From Actinomycetes bacterium (GTDB lineage Bacteria > Actinomycetota > Thermoleophilia > RBG-16-64-13), in contig JAKAHF010000005.1 in assembly GCA_021815245.1 (NCBI GenBank), positions 1 to 13,548 of the forward strand: a stretch of DNA of 13,548 nt, in the 5' to 3' direction. Made by a program: the position numbers and the translations under genes. Below, in pieces: positions 1-7,384 of the stretch. Each line of letters begins with the position of its first letter. The first letter of the stretch is position 1. The notes beneath the pieces were generated by a model. That model saw nothing but the letters and a program-made list of their open reading frames with translations, was not told the DNA's origin and searched no databases.

Positions 1-693
1 CCGGCATACCCCAAGGGCGACCTCTGCTACGTGAGCTACGGTGGGGCCGGCATGGTCATCCTCGACATATCCGACATCTCGACGCCGCAGCTCATCGGAC
101 AACTCCGGCATCACCCGCCCTTCGCGGGCAAATTGAGCGGCGCCCGCTGCCACACGGTCCTGCCCATGTCGGGGCGCGACTACGCGATCATGACCAGCGA
201 GGGCGAGCGTTTTCATGTCTACTCTCCCGAGCAGGTGAAGGTGCCTCAGCCCCTCAATTTCATCGGCATGGTCGATATCTCCGATCCCGCAGATCCGACG
301 CTCGTCTCGATCTTTCCGTACCCAGAAGTACCCGAGGGCTACCCCTACAAGAACTTCAACGAAGTGCCCGGCTGGGGAGCCGGCCCGTTCGGGCCGCACA
401 ACATCCACGAGCCGCATTACCAGCCCTGGTTCGAAGACCGGCAGGACCGCATCTACTGCGCGTACTTCCATGCGGGGCTGCGCGTGTACGACATCAGCGA
501 CCCGTATGTGCCCAGGGAGATCGCCTACTTCATCCCGCCCGACCCCAAAGACACCAAGTTCAACAGCAAGGCCGGCGACTTGGTCAAGGGCCCGTTCATG
601 GGAACGGCTGAGGATATCGTGGTCGACGACCGGGGGAACATCTTCGTCGACAGCCAGCACGACGGTCTGTACGTGTTGCGTTGCACGGTCTGA
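1..693 (+). CDS. LVIVD-repeat beta-propeller protein, C-terminal part (5' end outside window)
   Basis: The frame is open from the left edge (first codons read PAYPKGDLCYVSYGG), so the GTG at 31 is probably internal and the gene starts upstream. The visible 230 residues carry repeated blades with the LVIVD-family pattern hydrophobic-V/I-x-D-I-S-D-P: MVILDISDISTP, FIGMVDISDPADP, LRVYDISDPYVP and a closing DGLYVLRCTV. A segment rich in His, Pro and aromatics (GPFGPHNIHEPHYQPWF) lies between blades. Such repeats fold as a beta-propeller, usually in secreted or surface proteins of unknown role. The N-terminus is missing, so a signal peptide cannot be judged. A separate leader follows the stop, so it is probably not co-transcribed with the synthetase operon. 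Family assignment is fairly firm; function is unknown. Confidence 0.75.
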   Translation, partial: PAYPKGDLCYVSYGGAGMVILDISDISTPQLIGQLRHHPPFAGKLSGARCHTVLPMSGRDYAIMTSEGERFHVYSPEQVKVPQPLNFIGMVDISDPADPTLVSIFPYPEVPEGYPYKNFNEVPGWGAGPFGPHNIHEPHYQPWFEDRQDRIYCAYFHAGLRVYDISDPYVPREIAYFIPPDPKDTKFNSKAGDLVKGPFMGTAEDIVVDDRGNIFVDSQHDGLYVLRCTV

Positions 694-719
694 GACTCGT
701 CTGACGGAGTCAGTGCACT

Positions 720-747
720 TCCATCTATAGGTATAAAGAGTTATCAT
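720..747 (+). promoter_or_regulatory. Candidate promoter patch for the acyl-CoA synthetase operon
   Basis: This is the only AT-rich patch between the LVIVD gene and the synthetase. It contains -10-like hexamers TATAAA (732-737) and TATCAT (742-747). No good -35 box lies 17 bases upstream of either (GTCAGT and TTCCAT are poor matches). The position, just before a structured leader, fits the promoter of the 837-7324 operon, but the match to a sigma-70 promoter is weak. Confidence 0.3.
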
Positions 748-801
748 ATGGACCGGCAACGCGAGATCGGGGCCGGTCCATTGCCGGCCGCAGGGCCGGT
801 C
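748..801 (+). promoter_or_regulatory. Structured leader with two hairpins and alternative pairings
   Basis: ATGGACCGGC (748-757) is a perfect inverted match to GCCGGTCCAT (772-781), giving a 10-bp stem with a 14-base loop. CCGGCC (784-789) pairs with GGCCGG (794-799) around a four-base loop. GGGCCGGTC occurs twice (770-778 and 793-801), so the arm GACCGGC (751-757) could pair with either copy. There is no T-run after either stem. It may be a terminator of the upstream gene without a U-tract, or a leader controlling the operon. The structure is seen; the role is inferred. Confidence 0.35.
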
Positions 802-836
802 GTCGCGCAAACACGAGACAGGCAGGGGAAAGAGCC

Positions 837-3014
837 ATGGACGCGCAGGGACATGCTTTTGACCGAAACGAAGCGGCCGCACTGATCAACACGGCCCTGG
901 AGGCAGGGGCTTCGGCGCTCGACGAATGGCAATCGAAATCGTTGTTCGCCGCCTACGGCATCCCCGTGCCGGCGGGCGCGCTCGCGAAGAGTGAGACGGA
1001 GGCACTGGCCGCCGCCGAGCGGATCGGGGGCCGGCTGGTGATGAAGGGCATCGGTTCTGAGATCCATCACAAGACAGAAGCCGGGCTGGTGGTTCTGGGA
1101 GTCGAGGGCGCCGAGGCCGTCGCCTCGACCTACCGCCTTCTCGAGCAGCGGGCAGGTGGGGCGCTCGACGCTGTTCTGATAGAGCAGATGGTGCAGAGCA
1201 ACCGCGAGTTGATGGTCGGCATGAAGCGCGACGCGACTTTCGGCCCCGTTGTGGCGTTCGGTGTCGGCGGTGTGCTCACCGAGGCCCTGGGTGACGTGGC
1301 TCTCGCCGTCGCTCCTGTCAGCGATCTCGAAGCGGCCGAGCTTCCTGAGCTCATCAAGGCCAAGAAGCTCCTCGGCTCATTCAGGGGCTATCCTCCGGTC
1401 GACCGTGCCGCGCTGTCGAAGATCATCCAGGCGATCGGTCAGATGGCCGTCGATCATCCCAATATCGCCGAGATCGACGTCAATCCGGTCTTGGTCCAGG
1501 GTGGCCGGCCCATCGCGGCCGACGCCCTCATCATCCTGTCGCCCGACGCTGCCAAAGAGCCGGAGCGGTCGACCTTCACCCGCGACTTCCAGGCGCTCCT
1601 TGCCCCCAAGTCGATGGCGCTCGTGGGCGCCTCCGGCGAGGTGAGCAAGTGGGGCGGTTCGGCGTTCAAGAGCGTCCTCGACGGTGGCTTCACCGGCAAG
1701 CTCTACGCGGTCAACCCCAAGGGCGGCGAAGTGTTCGGTCAGCAGGCGTACACGAGCGTCGAAGACCTGCCCGAAGCTCCCGATCTGGCTCTGCTCGCCG
1801 TTGGTGGCAACCAGGTGGCGCCGATGCTCGAGGCGTGCGGACGCCGGGGAGTCAAGGCAGCGATCGCCATCGCGGCCGGATTCTCAGAGACCGGTGAGGC
1901 GGGCGCTGAGGCCGAGCGTGAGATCGCCCGCATCGCTACCGACGGGGGCATCACCCTGATGGGTCCCAACTGCATGGGTCTCATCTCCAACGAGGTGAAT
2001 CTGCACGCGGTTGGTTTCGTCAAGCTGCATCCGCCGAAGGGCACCCTCAGCTTCATCTCCCAGTCGGGCAACATGGTGACCTCCATCTCCAACGCCTGCT
2101 CGCGGAGAGGCATCGGCATCGACAAGGCCGCCAGTGTGGGCAACGAAGCCCAGACGGGCGCCATCGACATAGTCGATTACCTCCGCGACAACCCCAACAC
2201 CACCTGCGTGATGATGTATGTCGAGGGTATCGACGACGGCAGGAAGTTCATGGATATCGCGAAGCGCACCACGGCTGTGAAGCCCATAGTGGTGCTGCGC
2301 ACGGGTCTGACCGAGTTCGGCAGCAAGGCCGCCTCGTCTCACACCGGGGCCATGGCCGGCAACGCGGCGGTTTGGGAAGCGGCGGCCCGGCAGTCGGGCG
2401 TCGTGGCCTGCACGTCGGTCGACGAGGTCGTCGACCTCGGCACGTGCATGGCCTACCTGCCACTCCGGCCCGGCAGGCGGGTGGCCATCATCACCCAAGG
2501 CGGCGGTGCGGGTGTCATGGCCGCCGACGAGGTGGCGAGGCACGGTCTGAGACTGGCCGAGCTCCCCGCCGAGCTGTACGCTTCGTTCGATCCGCTGCTT
2601 CCTCCCTTCTGGAGCAAGCAGAACCCGCTCGACACCGTGGCTTCGGCCGGTGGAGACGTCATGCCCCAGATTCTCAAGGGAGTGGCCGAATGCGACGCCG
2701 TCGACGCGATCATCATGATGTCGGTGCTCGGCATTCCGACCAGCGCCGGCGGCGACCGCGAGATTGGTGCTCTTGGGGAGTTCCTCACGCTGACCGCCTG
2801 GGAGAACGACCTCATGGCGCTCATCGCCGACCTTATGGAAAAGACCGGCAAGCCCATCATCAACGTGCCCGACATGCCCATCCGCGGCTCGGTGTTCGAT
2901 TACGGCAAGCGATATAGGCCGATCGTTCTCTCTTCGGCCCGCTCCGCCGCGCTCGCCCTCGACCGCATGGAATGGTATGCGCGCTACAAGCGAGCCCACA
3001 ACCCCCTGAGCTAG
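837..3014 (+). CDS. ADP-forming acyl-CoA synthetase (acetate--CoA ligase, ADP-forming), beta-alpha fusion
   Basis: This 725-residue enzyme converts acyl-CoA, ADP and phosphate to free acid, CoA and ATP, a soluble substrate-level phosphorylation step. The N-terminal part (about 15-235) is an ATP-grasp domain, with EIHHKTEAG around His77/His78 matching the conserved HK(T/S)-x-G loop. A CoA-binding Rossmann domain follows (VGASGE, 262-268; GPNCMGL, 376-382), then a succinyl-CoA-ligase-like domain (SQSGN, 408-412). His502 in SSHTGAMAG is the expected phosphorylated histidine. All expected catalytic elements are present. The order is ATP-grasp first, the reverse of PatZ-type fusions. ATG 837 has AGGGGA seven bases upstream. 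The gene leads the operon, 14 bases before iorA, which suggests aryl- or branched acyl-CoA substrates made by IorAB rather than only acetyl-CoA. The substrate is inferred; the family is firm. Confidence 0.92.
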   Translation: MDAQGHAFDRNEAAALINTALEAGASALDEWQSKSLFAAYGIPVPAGALAKSETEALAAAERIGGRLVMKGIGSEIHHKTEAGLVVLGVEGAEAVASTYRLLEQRAGGALDAVLIEQMVQSNRELMVGMKRDATFGPVVAFGVGGVLTEALGDVALAVAPVSDLEAAELPELIKAKKLLGSFRGYPPVDRAALSKIIQAIGQMAVDHPNIAEIDVNPVLVQGGRPIAADALIILSPDAAKEPERSTFTRDFQALLAPKSMALVGASGEVSKWGGSAFKSVLDGGFTGKLYAVNPKGGEVFGQQAYTSVEDLPEAPDLALLAVGGNQVAPMLEACGRRGVKAAIAIAAGFSETGEAGAEAEREIARIATDGGITLMGPNCMGLISNEVNLHAVGFVKLHPPKGTLSFISQSGNMVTSISNACSRRGIGIDKAASVGNEAQTGAIDIVDYLRDNPNTTCVMMYVEGIDDGRKFMDIAKRTTAVKPIVVLRTGLTEFGSKAASSHTGAMAGNAAVWEAAARQSGVVACTSVDEVVDLGTCMAYLPLRPGRRVAIITQGGGAGVMAADEVARHGLRLAELPAELYASFDPLLPPFWSKQNPLDTVASAGGDVMPQILKGVAECDAVDAIIMMSVLGIPTSAGGDREIGALGEFLTLTAWENDLMALIADLMEKTGKPIINVPDMPIRGSVFDYGKRYRPIVLSSARSAALALDRMEWYARYKRAHNPLS

Positions 3015-3018
3015 GAGG
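3013..3018 (+). promoter_or_regulatory. Ribosome binding site of iorA
   Basis: AGGAGG overlaps the synthetase stop codon TAG (3012-3014) and ends 10 bases before ATG 3029. It decides that start over the in-frame ATG at 2972, which would lie inside the synthetase gene and add a non-conserved 19-residue extension. Confidence 0.8.
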
Positions 3019-3028
3019 CTGCAGAAAT

Positions 3029-4882
3029 ATGGCAACCGAAACAGTAGAGTCACCAGCGGAAGTCGAAGTCGAGATTCTCTCCGGCAACGAGGCGATCGCC
3101 CGCGGTGCCTGGGAGGCGGGAGTGAAGGTGGCGGCAGCCTATCCGGGCACGCCGAGCACCGAGATCCTGGAGGTGATGGCGGACTACAAGGATGTCTACT
3201 GCGAGTGGTCACCGAACGAGAAGGTGGCCATGGAAGTGGGCGTGGGCGCGTCGATGGCCGGCGGCCGGGCGCTCGTGTGCATGAAGCACGTCGGTCTGAA
3301 TGTTGCCGCCGACCCGTTCTTCTCGTCGGCCTACGTGGGCCTCGAGGGAGGCATCGTGGTCGTGTCGGCCGATGACCCCGGCATGCACAGCTCGCAGGAC
3401 GAGCAAGACAACCGCAATTACGCCAAGTTCGCGCGTGTCCCCGTGCTCGAACCGAGCGACAGTGGCGAGGCCAAGGACTTCATGGTTGCCGCGTACGACC
3501 TTTCCGAGCGTTTTGATACTCCCGTGCTCTTCCGCACGACGACCCGCACCTCGCACTCGAAGAGCCTCGTCAAGATGGGCGACCGCAAGCTCTTCCCGCC
3601 CAACATCGACCTCAAGCGCGACCCGCACAAGTACCTCATGATGCCCGGCAATGCCATCGATCGTCACGTCGTGGTCGAGCAGCGCGTGCTCGATCTCGCC
3701 GAGTATGCCGAGGACTGCCCGTTCAACCGGGTCGAGATGGGCGACACCCGTGTGGGCATCATCACCTCGGGCGTCATCTACCAGTACTGCCGCGAGGCTA
3801 TCCCGGGCGCGAGCTTCTTGAAGATCGGCATGAGCTATCCGCTGCCCAAGAAGATGGTCGCCGACTTCCGCGCTAAGGTTGACAAGCTGTACGTGGTCGA
3901 GGAACTCGATCCGTTCATCGAAGAAGCGGTTCGGGTCATGGGTATCAAGATCGACGGCGGCAAGGAACTGAACACGCTGCTGGGCGAGCTCAACGCCCGA
4001 TCGATCGCGGCCTCGCTACACAAGGCCGGCGTCCCCGGGGTGAACGAGGACCTGCTCGGCGAGTTGGCCCCAGCCCCGACCGATCTGCCTCAGCGGCCCC
4101 CGACATTCTGTCCCGGCTGCTCGCATCGCGGTGTCTTCACCGTGCTCAAGAAGCTGCGGGTCTTCGTCAGCGGCGATATCGGCTGCTACACCATGGGCGC
4201 GCTCCCGCCGTTCAACTCCTGCCACGCGAGCACCTGCATGGGAGCGAGCATCAGCATGGCGCACGGCATGTCCAAGGTCATCGAGGCTCCGGCCGACAAA
4301 CCTCAAGACGTGCGCAATAAGCCCGTCGCCATCATCGGCGACAGCACGTTCTACCACTCGGGCATAACGTCGCTCATGAACACCGTGTACAACGGCGGCA
4401 AGACCCTCAACATCATCGTCGACAACTCGACCACGGCCATGACCGGCGGCCAGGACAACCCGGGCACCGGCAAGACCCTGCTCGGCCAACCGTCGCAGTC
4501 GGTCGACCTGCCCGCCCTCATCAATGCGCTCGGCATCAAGCGGGTCACCCAGGTCGATCCGTACAACCTCGCTGAGCTCGAGAAGGTCTTCAAAGAGGAA
4601 TTGGCGGCCGACGAGATGTCGGTGGTCATCGCCAAATTCCCCTGCGTGCTCGAGTACAAGATCAAACGCCCGCCCTATCAGATCGATGCCGACAAGTGCA
4701 TCGGCTGCAAGCGCTGCCTGATGGCGGGGTGCGGCGCCCTCAATCTCTATGAAGACGAGAACGGCGACCGCAAGGTCGAGATCATCGCCTCCGACTGCAA
4801 CGGTTGCAGCGTGTGCTCGCAGCTCTGCAAAGAGGGCGCCATTACGCCTACTGCGCCGGCCGAAGGGAAGGTGTCGCAATGA
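3029..4882 (+). CDS. iorA: Indolepyruvate ferredoxin oxidoreductase, alpha subunit
   Basis: The 617-residue large subunit of the oxygen-sensitive cytosolic complex oxidises aryl-pyruvates (indole-, phenyl-, hydroxyphenylpyruvate) with CoA to aryl-acetyl-CoA, CO2 and reduced ferredoxin. The N-terminal pyrimidine-binding domain has YPGTPSTEI (38-46). FCPGCSHRG (360-368) opens the thiamine-diphosphate domain, which has GDIGCYTMG (382-390), GDSTF (437-441) and VDNSTTAMTGGQ (464-475), with the Mg/diphosphate residues in place. The C-terminal ferredoxin domain has two cysteine sets: 557/560/563/568 and 590/593/596/600. Unusually, the residue after the last Cys of each set is Gly or Lys, not the customary Pro. 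Length and domain order are normal for IorA. The stop overlaps the iorB start (ATGA), so translation is probably coupled. The exact oxoacid preference cannot be read from sequence. Confidence 0.95.
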   Translation: MATETVESPAEVEVEILSGNEAIARGAWEAGVKVAAAYPGTPSTEILEVMADYKDVYCEWSPNEKVAMEVGVGASMAGGRALVCMKHVGLNVAADPFFSSAYVGLEGGIVVVSADDPGMHSSQDEQDNRNYAKFARVPVLEPSDSGEAKDFMVAAYDLSERFDTPVLFRTTTRTSHSKSLVKMGDRKLFPPNIDLKRDPHKYLMMPGNAIDRHVVVEQRVLDLAEYAEDCPFNRVEMGDTRVGIITSGVIYQYCREAIPGASFLKIGMSYPLPKKMVADFRAKVDKLYVVEELDPFIEEAVRVMGIKIDGGKELNTLLGELNARSIAASLHKAGVPGVNEDLLGELAPAPTDLPQRPPTFCPGCSHRGVFTVLKKLRVFVSGDIGCYTMGALPPFNSCHASTCMGASISMAHGMSKVIEAPADKPQDVRNKPVAIIGDSTFYHSGITSLMNTVYNGGKTLNIIVDNSTTAMTGGQDNPGTGKTLLGQPSQSVDLPALINALGIKRVTQVDPYNLAELEKVFKEELAADEMSVVIAKFPCVLEYKIKRPPYQIDADKCIGCKRCLMAGCGALNLYEDENGDRKVEIIASDCNGCSVCSQLCKEGAITPTAPAEGKVSQ

Positions 4883-5493
4883 CCGCCCGTCCAACCATGA
4901 ACGTTCTCCTCACCGGCGTAGGCGGCCAGGGTGTGGTTCTGGCCAGCTTCGTGCTCAGCCACGTCGCCATGGAAGAGGGCTACGACGTCAAACAGAGCGA
5001 AGTGCACGGCATGAGCCAGCGCGGCGGCAGCGTGACCAGCCACTTCCGCTTCGGTGACAAGGTGTGGTCGCCGCTGGTATCACCCGGCACCGCCGACATC
5101 CTCATGGCGCTCGAGGCCCTCGAAGGCCTGCGCTACGTCAACTGGCTCAAGCCGGGCGGCGTGCTCGTCTACAACGCCCTGCGCGTGAACCCCAGCCCGG
5201 TGTCGGCGGGTCTCGCGACCTACCCGGCCGAGATCGACCGTCGCATCAAGGACGCTTGGCCCAACACCCAGTGTGTCGACGCCAACGCCCTCGCCGCGCA
5301 GGCCGGCACCGTCAAGGCCGCCAACGTGGCCATGCTCGGCGCCATGTCGCCGTCATTGCCTTTCGCTCCCGAGACCTGGGAGACCGTCATCCGCAAGGCA
5401 GTTCCGGCGAAGGCCATCGACGTCAACCTGCAGGCCTTCCGCCTGGGTGCCGCCAGCGGGTCCAATCCGACCGCGGAATGCACGTCACGCTAG
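4879..5493 (+). CDS. iorB: Indolepyruvate ferredoxin oxidoreductase, beta subunit
   Basis: The 204-residue small subunit belongs to the pyruvate:ferredoxin oxidoreductase gamma family and pairs with IorA to form the active complex. It has the N-terminal glycine motif TGVGGQGV (12-19) and the conserved SEVHGMSQRGGSV (40-52). ATG 4879 overlaps the iorA stop by four bases and has the purine stretch GAAGGGAAGG just upstream. A second in-frame ATG at 4897 (MNVLLTG) would also give a complete domain. The last dozen residues (GSNPTAECTSR) look like a free tail. The next frame opens with GTG immediately after the TAG stop. Confidence is high because both subunits are adjacent and intact. Confidence 0.93.
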   Translation: MTARPTMNVLLTGVGGQGVVLASFVLSHVAMEEGYDVKQSEVHGMSQRGGSVTSHFRFGDKVWSPLVSPGTADILMALEALEGLRYVNWLKPGGVLVYNALRVNPSPVSAGLATYPAEIDRRIKDAWPNTQCVDANALAAQAGTVKAANVAMLGAMSPSLPFAPETWETVIRKAVPAKAIDVNLQAFRLGAASGSNPTAECTSR

Positions 5494-6918
5494 GTGGCTC
5501 GAACTAAGCACTCCTCTGTGGAGGGCGGGTCGAGAAGACTCGCCCTCCACGGCAGCAACTCACCTCTGACAAGCCGCCCCTGGTACCGCTGGGTGGTCGT
5601 CGGCATGGGCTTTTTGGCCGTCTTCGGGGCTATCGGCTTCGGACGTTTCGGCTACAGTGCCGTGCTGCCGGCCATGCAGAAAGCGCTCGACATCAGCACC
5701 GCTTCGGCCGGTTCTCTCGCGTCGTGGAACCTCGGCGGCTACATGTTGATGGCCGCCGTCGGCGGTATGCTCGCCTCGCGCTTCGGTCCGCGCCTCGTCG
5801 TCGGCATCGGCTCGCTCGTGGCTGCCGGCGGCATGCTGATGACCGGCTTCGCCGACGGTGTGGTGATGGCAGCCGCGGCCCGTCTGATCACCGGACTCGG
5901 GGCCGGCATGGTGCTGGTGCCGTCGGTGGCCCTCATGTCGGCCTGGTTCGACGTGAGCCGGCGCGGCCTTACCTCGGGGTTGGTCAGCTCGGGCTCCTCG
6001 TTGGCCCTCGTGTTGACCGGACCGATCGTGCCCCGCATCATCGCGGGCGGCGGCGCCGATGGTTGGCGCGCGGCCTGGTACTTCTTCGCGGCCCTGACCT
6101 GCGTGGTGGGCGTGCTCACGTTCGTGGTGCAGCGCAACCGTCCAAAGCGCACCGGTCCTGTGGTGCGCGACTCCATATGGCAGACCGATCCCCTCGGCTC
6201 TCAACCGAAACAAGGTGCGGTCGCCGCCATGCAGTCGACGCTCGATCGCTGGTCGACTGTCTCGTCGGCTCCCAAGGCACGGCCGAGTGTTACGATGCGC
6301 TCGGTTCTCCGCTCGCGGTATGCCTGGCACCTGGGCTTCGTGTACTTCGCCTTCGGGTTCGCCTACATGATCTACTTCACGTTCTTTCAGAAGCGGCTCA
6401 TCGCCGATGTGGGCATGAGCAGCGCCTCGGCCGGCAACCTCTTCCTAGTGCTCGGCGTGGGCAGCATCTTCTGCGGGGTCATATGGGGCAGCGTCTCCGA
6501 TCGCATCGGCAGGGGCAGGGCCATCGCCGTCAACTGCCTGTTGCAGGGCGTCGCCGCGGCACTGTTCGCGTTGTGGCCGACCACGCCGGTTCTGGTGATC
6601 TCGGCCCTGATCTTCGGTCTCACAGCGATCGCCGTGCCCGGGGTGGTGGGCGCAGGATGTGGCGACCAGTTCGGTCCGGTGCTCGCTTCGGCATCGCTCG
6701 GCTTTGTGACAGTCTTTCTGGGTGTAGCCCAGGTGCTTGGCCCCTACCTGGCCGGGCGCATGGCCGACGCGTTCGGATCGCTCAAGTACTCGTATCTCCT
6801 CGCCACCGGGGTGTTCGTCTTCGGCGCGGTGCTCTCGGCCTTTCTGAAGGAAACCGGCTGGGCGGCGGCGACCGGCGGCGGGCCGGCCGTGGCGGCAGAC
6901 GTAGAAGTTGGAGGCTGA
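5494..6918 (+). CDS. MFS transporter, YbfB/YjiJ-like
   Basis: This is a cytoplasmic-membrane carrier of the major facilitator superfamily with about 12 predicted helices in two halves. Helix 1 contains GFGRFGY (48-54) followed by a loop LPAMQ, the hallmark of YbfB/YjiJ-type carriers. Motif-A remnants are ASRFGPR after helix 2 and SDRIGRGRA in the second half. A polar loop of about 60 residues (roughly 212-270) links the halves. The start is uncertain: GTG 5494 abuts the iorB stop but has no clear ribosome binding site, and GTG 5518 is the alternative. A strong hairpin (5518-5550) lies in this N-terminal stretch. Its place between iorB and the VOC gene suggests uptake of an oxoacid or amino acid, or export of the acid product. 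The substrate is unknown. Confidence 0.85.
   Translation: MARTKHSSVEGGSRRLALHGSNSPLTSRPWYRWVVVGMGFLAVFGAIGFGRFGYSAVLPAMQKALDISTASAGSLASWNLGGYMLMAAVGGMLASRFGPRLVVGIGSLVAAGGMLMTGFADGVVMAAAARLITGLGAGMVLVPSVALMSAWFDVSRRGLTSGLVSSGSSLALVLTGPIVPRIIAGGGADGWRAAWYFFAALTCVVGVLTFVVQRNRPKRTGPVVRDSIWQTDPLGSQPKQGAVAAMQSTLDRWSTVSSAPKARPSVTMRSVLRSRYAWHLGFVYFAFGFAYMIYFTFFQKRLIADVGMSSASAGNLFLVLGVGSIFCGVIWGSVSDRIGRGRAIAVNCLLQGVAAALFALWPTTPVLVISALIFGLTAIAVPGVVGAGCGDQFGPVLASASLGFVTVFLGVAQVLGPYLAGRMADAFGSLKYSYLLATGVFVFGAVLSAFLKETGWAAATGGGPAVAADVEVGG
5518..5550 (+). terminator. Strong intra-operon hairpin at the iorB/MFS junction
   Basis: GTGGAGGGCG (5518-5527) is perfectly complementary to CGCCCTCCAC (5541-5550). 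The inner bases GGTC/GACT extend this to a 14-bp stem (one G-T pair) with the loop GAGAA. No T-run follows, so it is not a classical intrinsic terminator. It could be a U-tract-less terminator, an attenuator, or an mRNA-stabilising or processing hairpin that sets lower expression of the transporter and VOC genes. The structure is seen; the role is inferred. Confidence 0.5.
6909..6914 (+). promoter_or_regulatory. Ribosome binding site of the VOC gene
   Basis: TGGAGG lies inside the last codons of the transporter gene and ends five bases before ATG 6920. It favours that start over the in-frame TTG at 6908, which has no comparable site. Confidence 0.55.
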
Positions 6919-6919
6919 C

Positions 6920-7324
6920 ATGAAGATCACACCTGATCACGCGGGCATCAGCGTCGCGGATCTCGAGGCTTCGATCGCCTGGTATCGCGACATGCTGGGC
7001 TTCGAGCTTCTGCGTCAGCTCGAGATCCCCGACGGTCATGGCCAGGTCGCGCTCGTCAAGAACGGCGATTTCGTCCTCGAGTTGTTCTGCGTACCCGGCG
7101 CCAAGTCGCTCCCCGAGGAACGTCGCCACCCCGCGACCGACCTCATGACCCACGGCATCAAGCATGTCGCCTACGCCGTGACCGATATCGCCGCGCTCAT
7201 GTCGGAGCTGAAGGCGAAGGGCGTCGAGGTAGTGTGGGACGTCGTCGTGCATGACGGCACTCCCTGTGCCTTCGTTCTCGACAACTCGGGCAACCTCGTC
7301 GAATTCGCGGAGCGCCCCGAGTAA
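6920..7324 (+). CDS. VOC-family (glyoxalase / methylmalonyl-CoA epimerase fold) protein
   Basis: A 134-residue protein with the two beta-alpha-beta-beta-beta modules of the vicinal-oxygen-chelate fold. The first is DHAGISVADLEASIAWYRDM and following, the second begins KHVAYAVTDI. Four likely metal ligands are in the expected places: His7, Glu54 (VLEL), His82 (KHVAY) and Glu128 (LVEF). An active metal enzyme is therefore plausible (isomerase, epimerase, lyase or dioxygenase-type). The length fits single-chain glyoxalase I-like and epimerase-like proteins. The start follows the transporter stop by one base with TGGAGG upstream, so it is the last gene of the operon. Chemistry on a 2-oxoacid or CoA ester is a guess from context; the family is firm and the reaction is not. 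Confidence 0.88.
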   Translation: MKITPDHAGISVADLEASIAWYRDMLGFELLRQLEIPDGHGQVALVKNGDFVLELFCVPGAKSLPEERRHPATDLMTHGIKHVAYAVTDIAALMSELKAKGVEVVWDVVVHDGTPCAFVLDNSGNLVEFAERPE

Positions 7325-7355
7325 CTCCCTCCACCGGCGCGGGACCACCACGCCG

Positions 7356-7375
7356 GCTGCGCCTGACGGCGCAGC
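7356..7375. terminator. Hairpin between convergent genes
   Basis: GCTGCGCC (7356-7363) and GGCGCAGC (7368-7375) form a perfect 8-bp GC stem with a TGAC loop, between the VOC stop and the stop of the minus-strand regulator. No T-run follows on either strand, so termination is inferred from its position between convergent genes. Confidence 0.45.
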
Positions 7376-7384
7376 GGCAGACTG

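Noticed and set aside
748..885. A 45-codon short frame as a real gene
   Set aside because: It has only a weak ribosome binding site (AAAGAG), overlaps the synthetase start out of frame and has a product of no recognisable type. It is mentioned only as a possible leader frame.
2972..3028. An upstream in-frame ATG that would extend iorA by 19 residues
   Set aside because: The extension lies inside the synthetase gene. AGGAGG at 3013-3018 points to ATG 3029, and the extra residues do not look like an IorA N-terminus.
1884..3212. A 442-codon open frame on the minus strand across the synthetase end and the iorA start
   Set aside because: It spans two clearly coding genes and their junction, has a low-complexity Arg/His/Gly-rich product and no recognisable domain.
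4016..4894. A 292-codon minus-strand frame within iorA
   Set aside because: It is antisense to the thiamine-diphosphate and ferredoxin motifs of iorA and has a biased composition without any domain.
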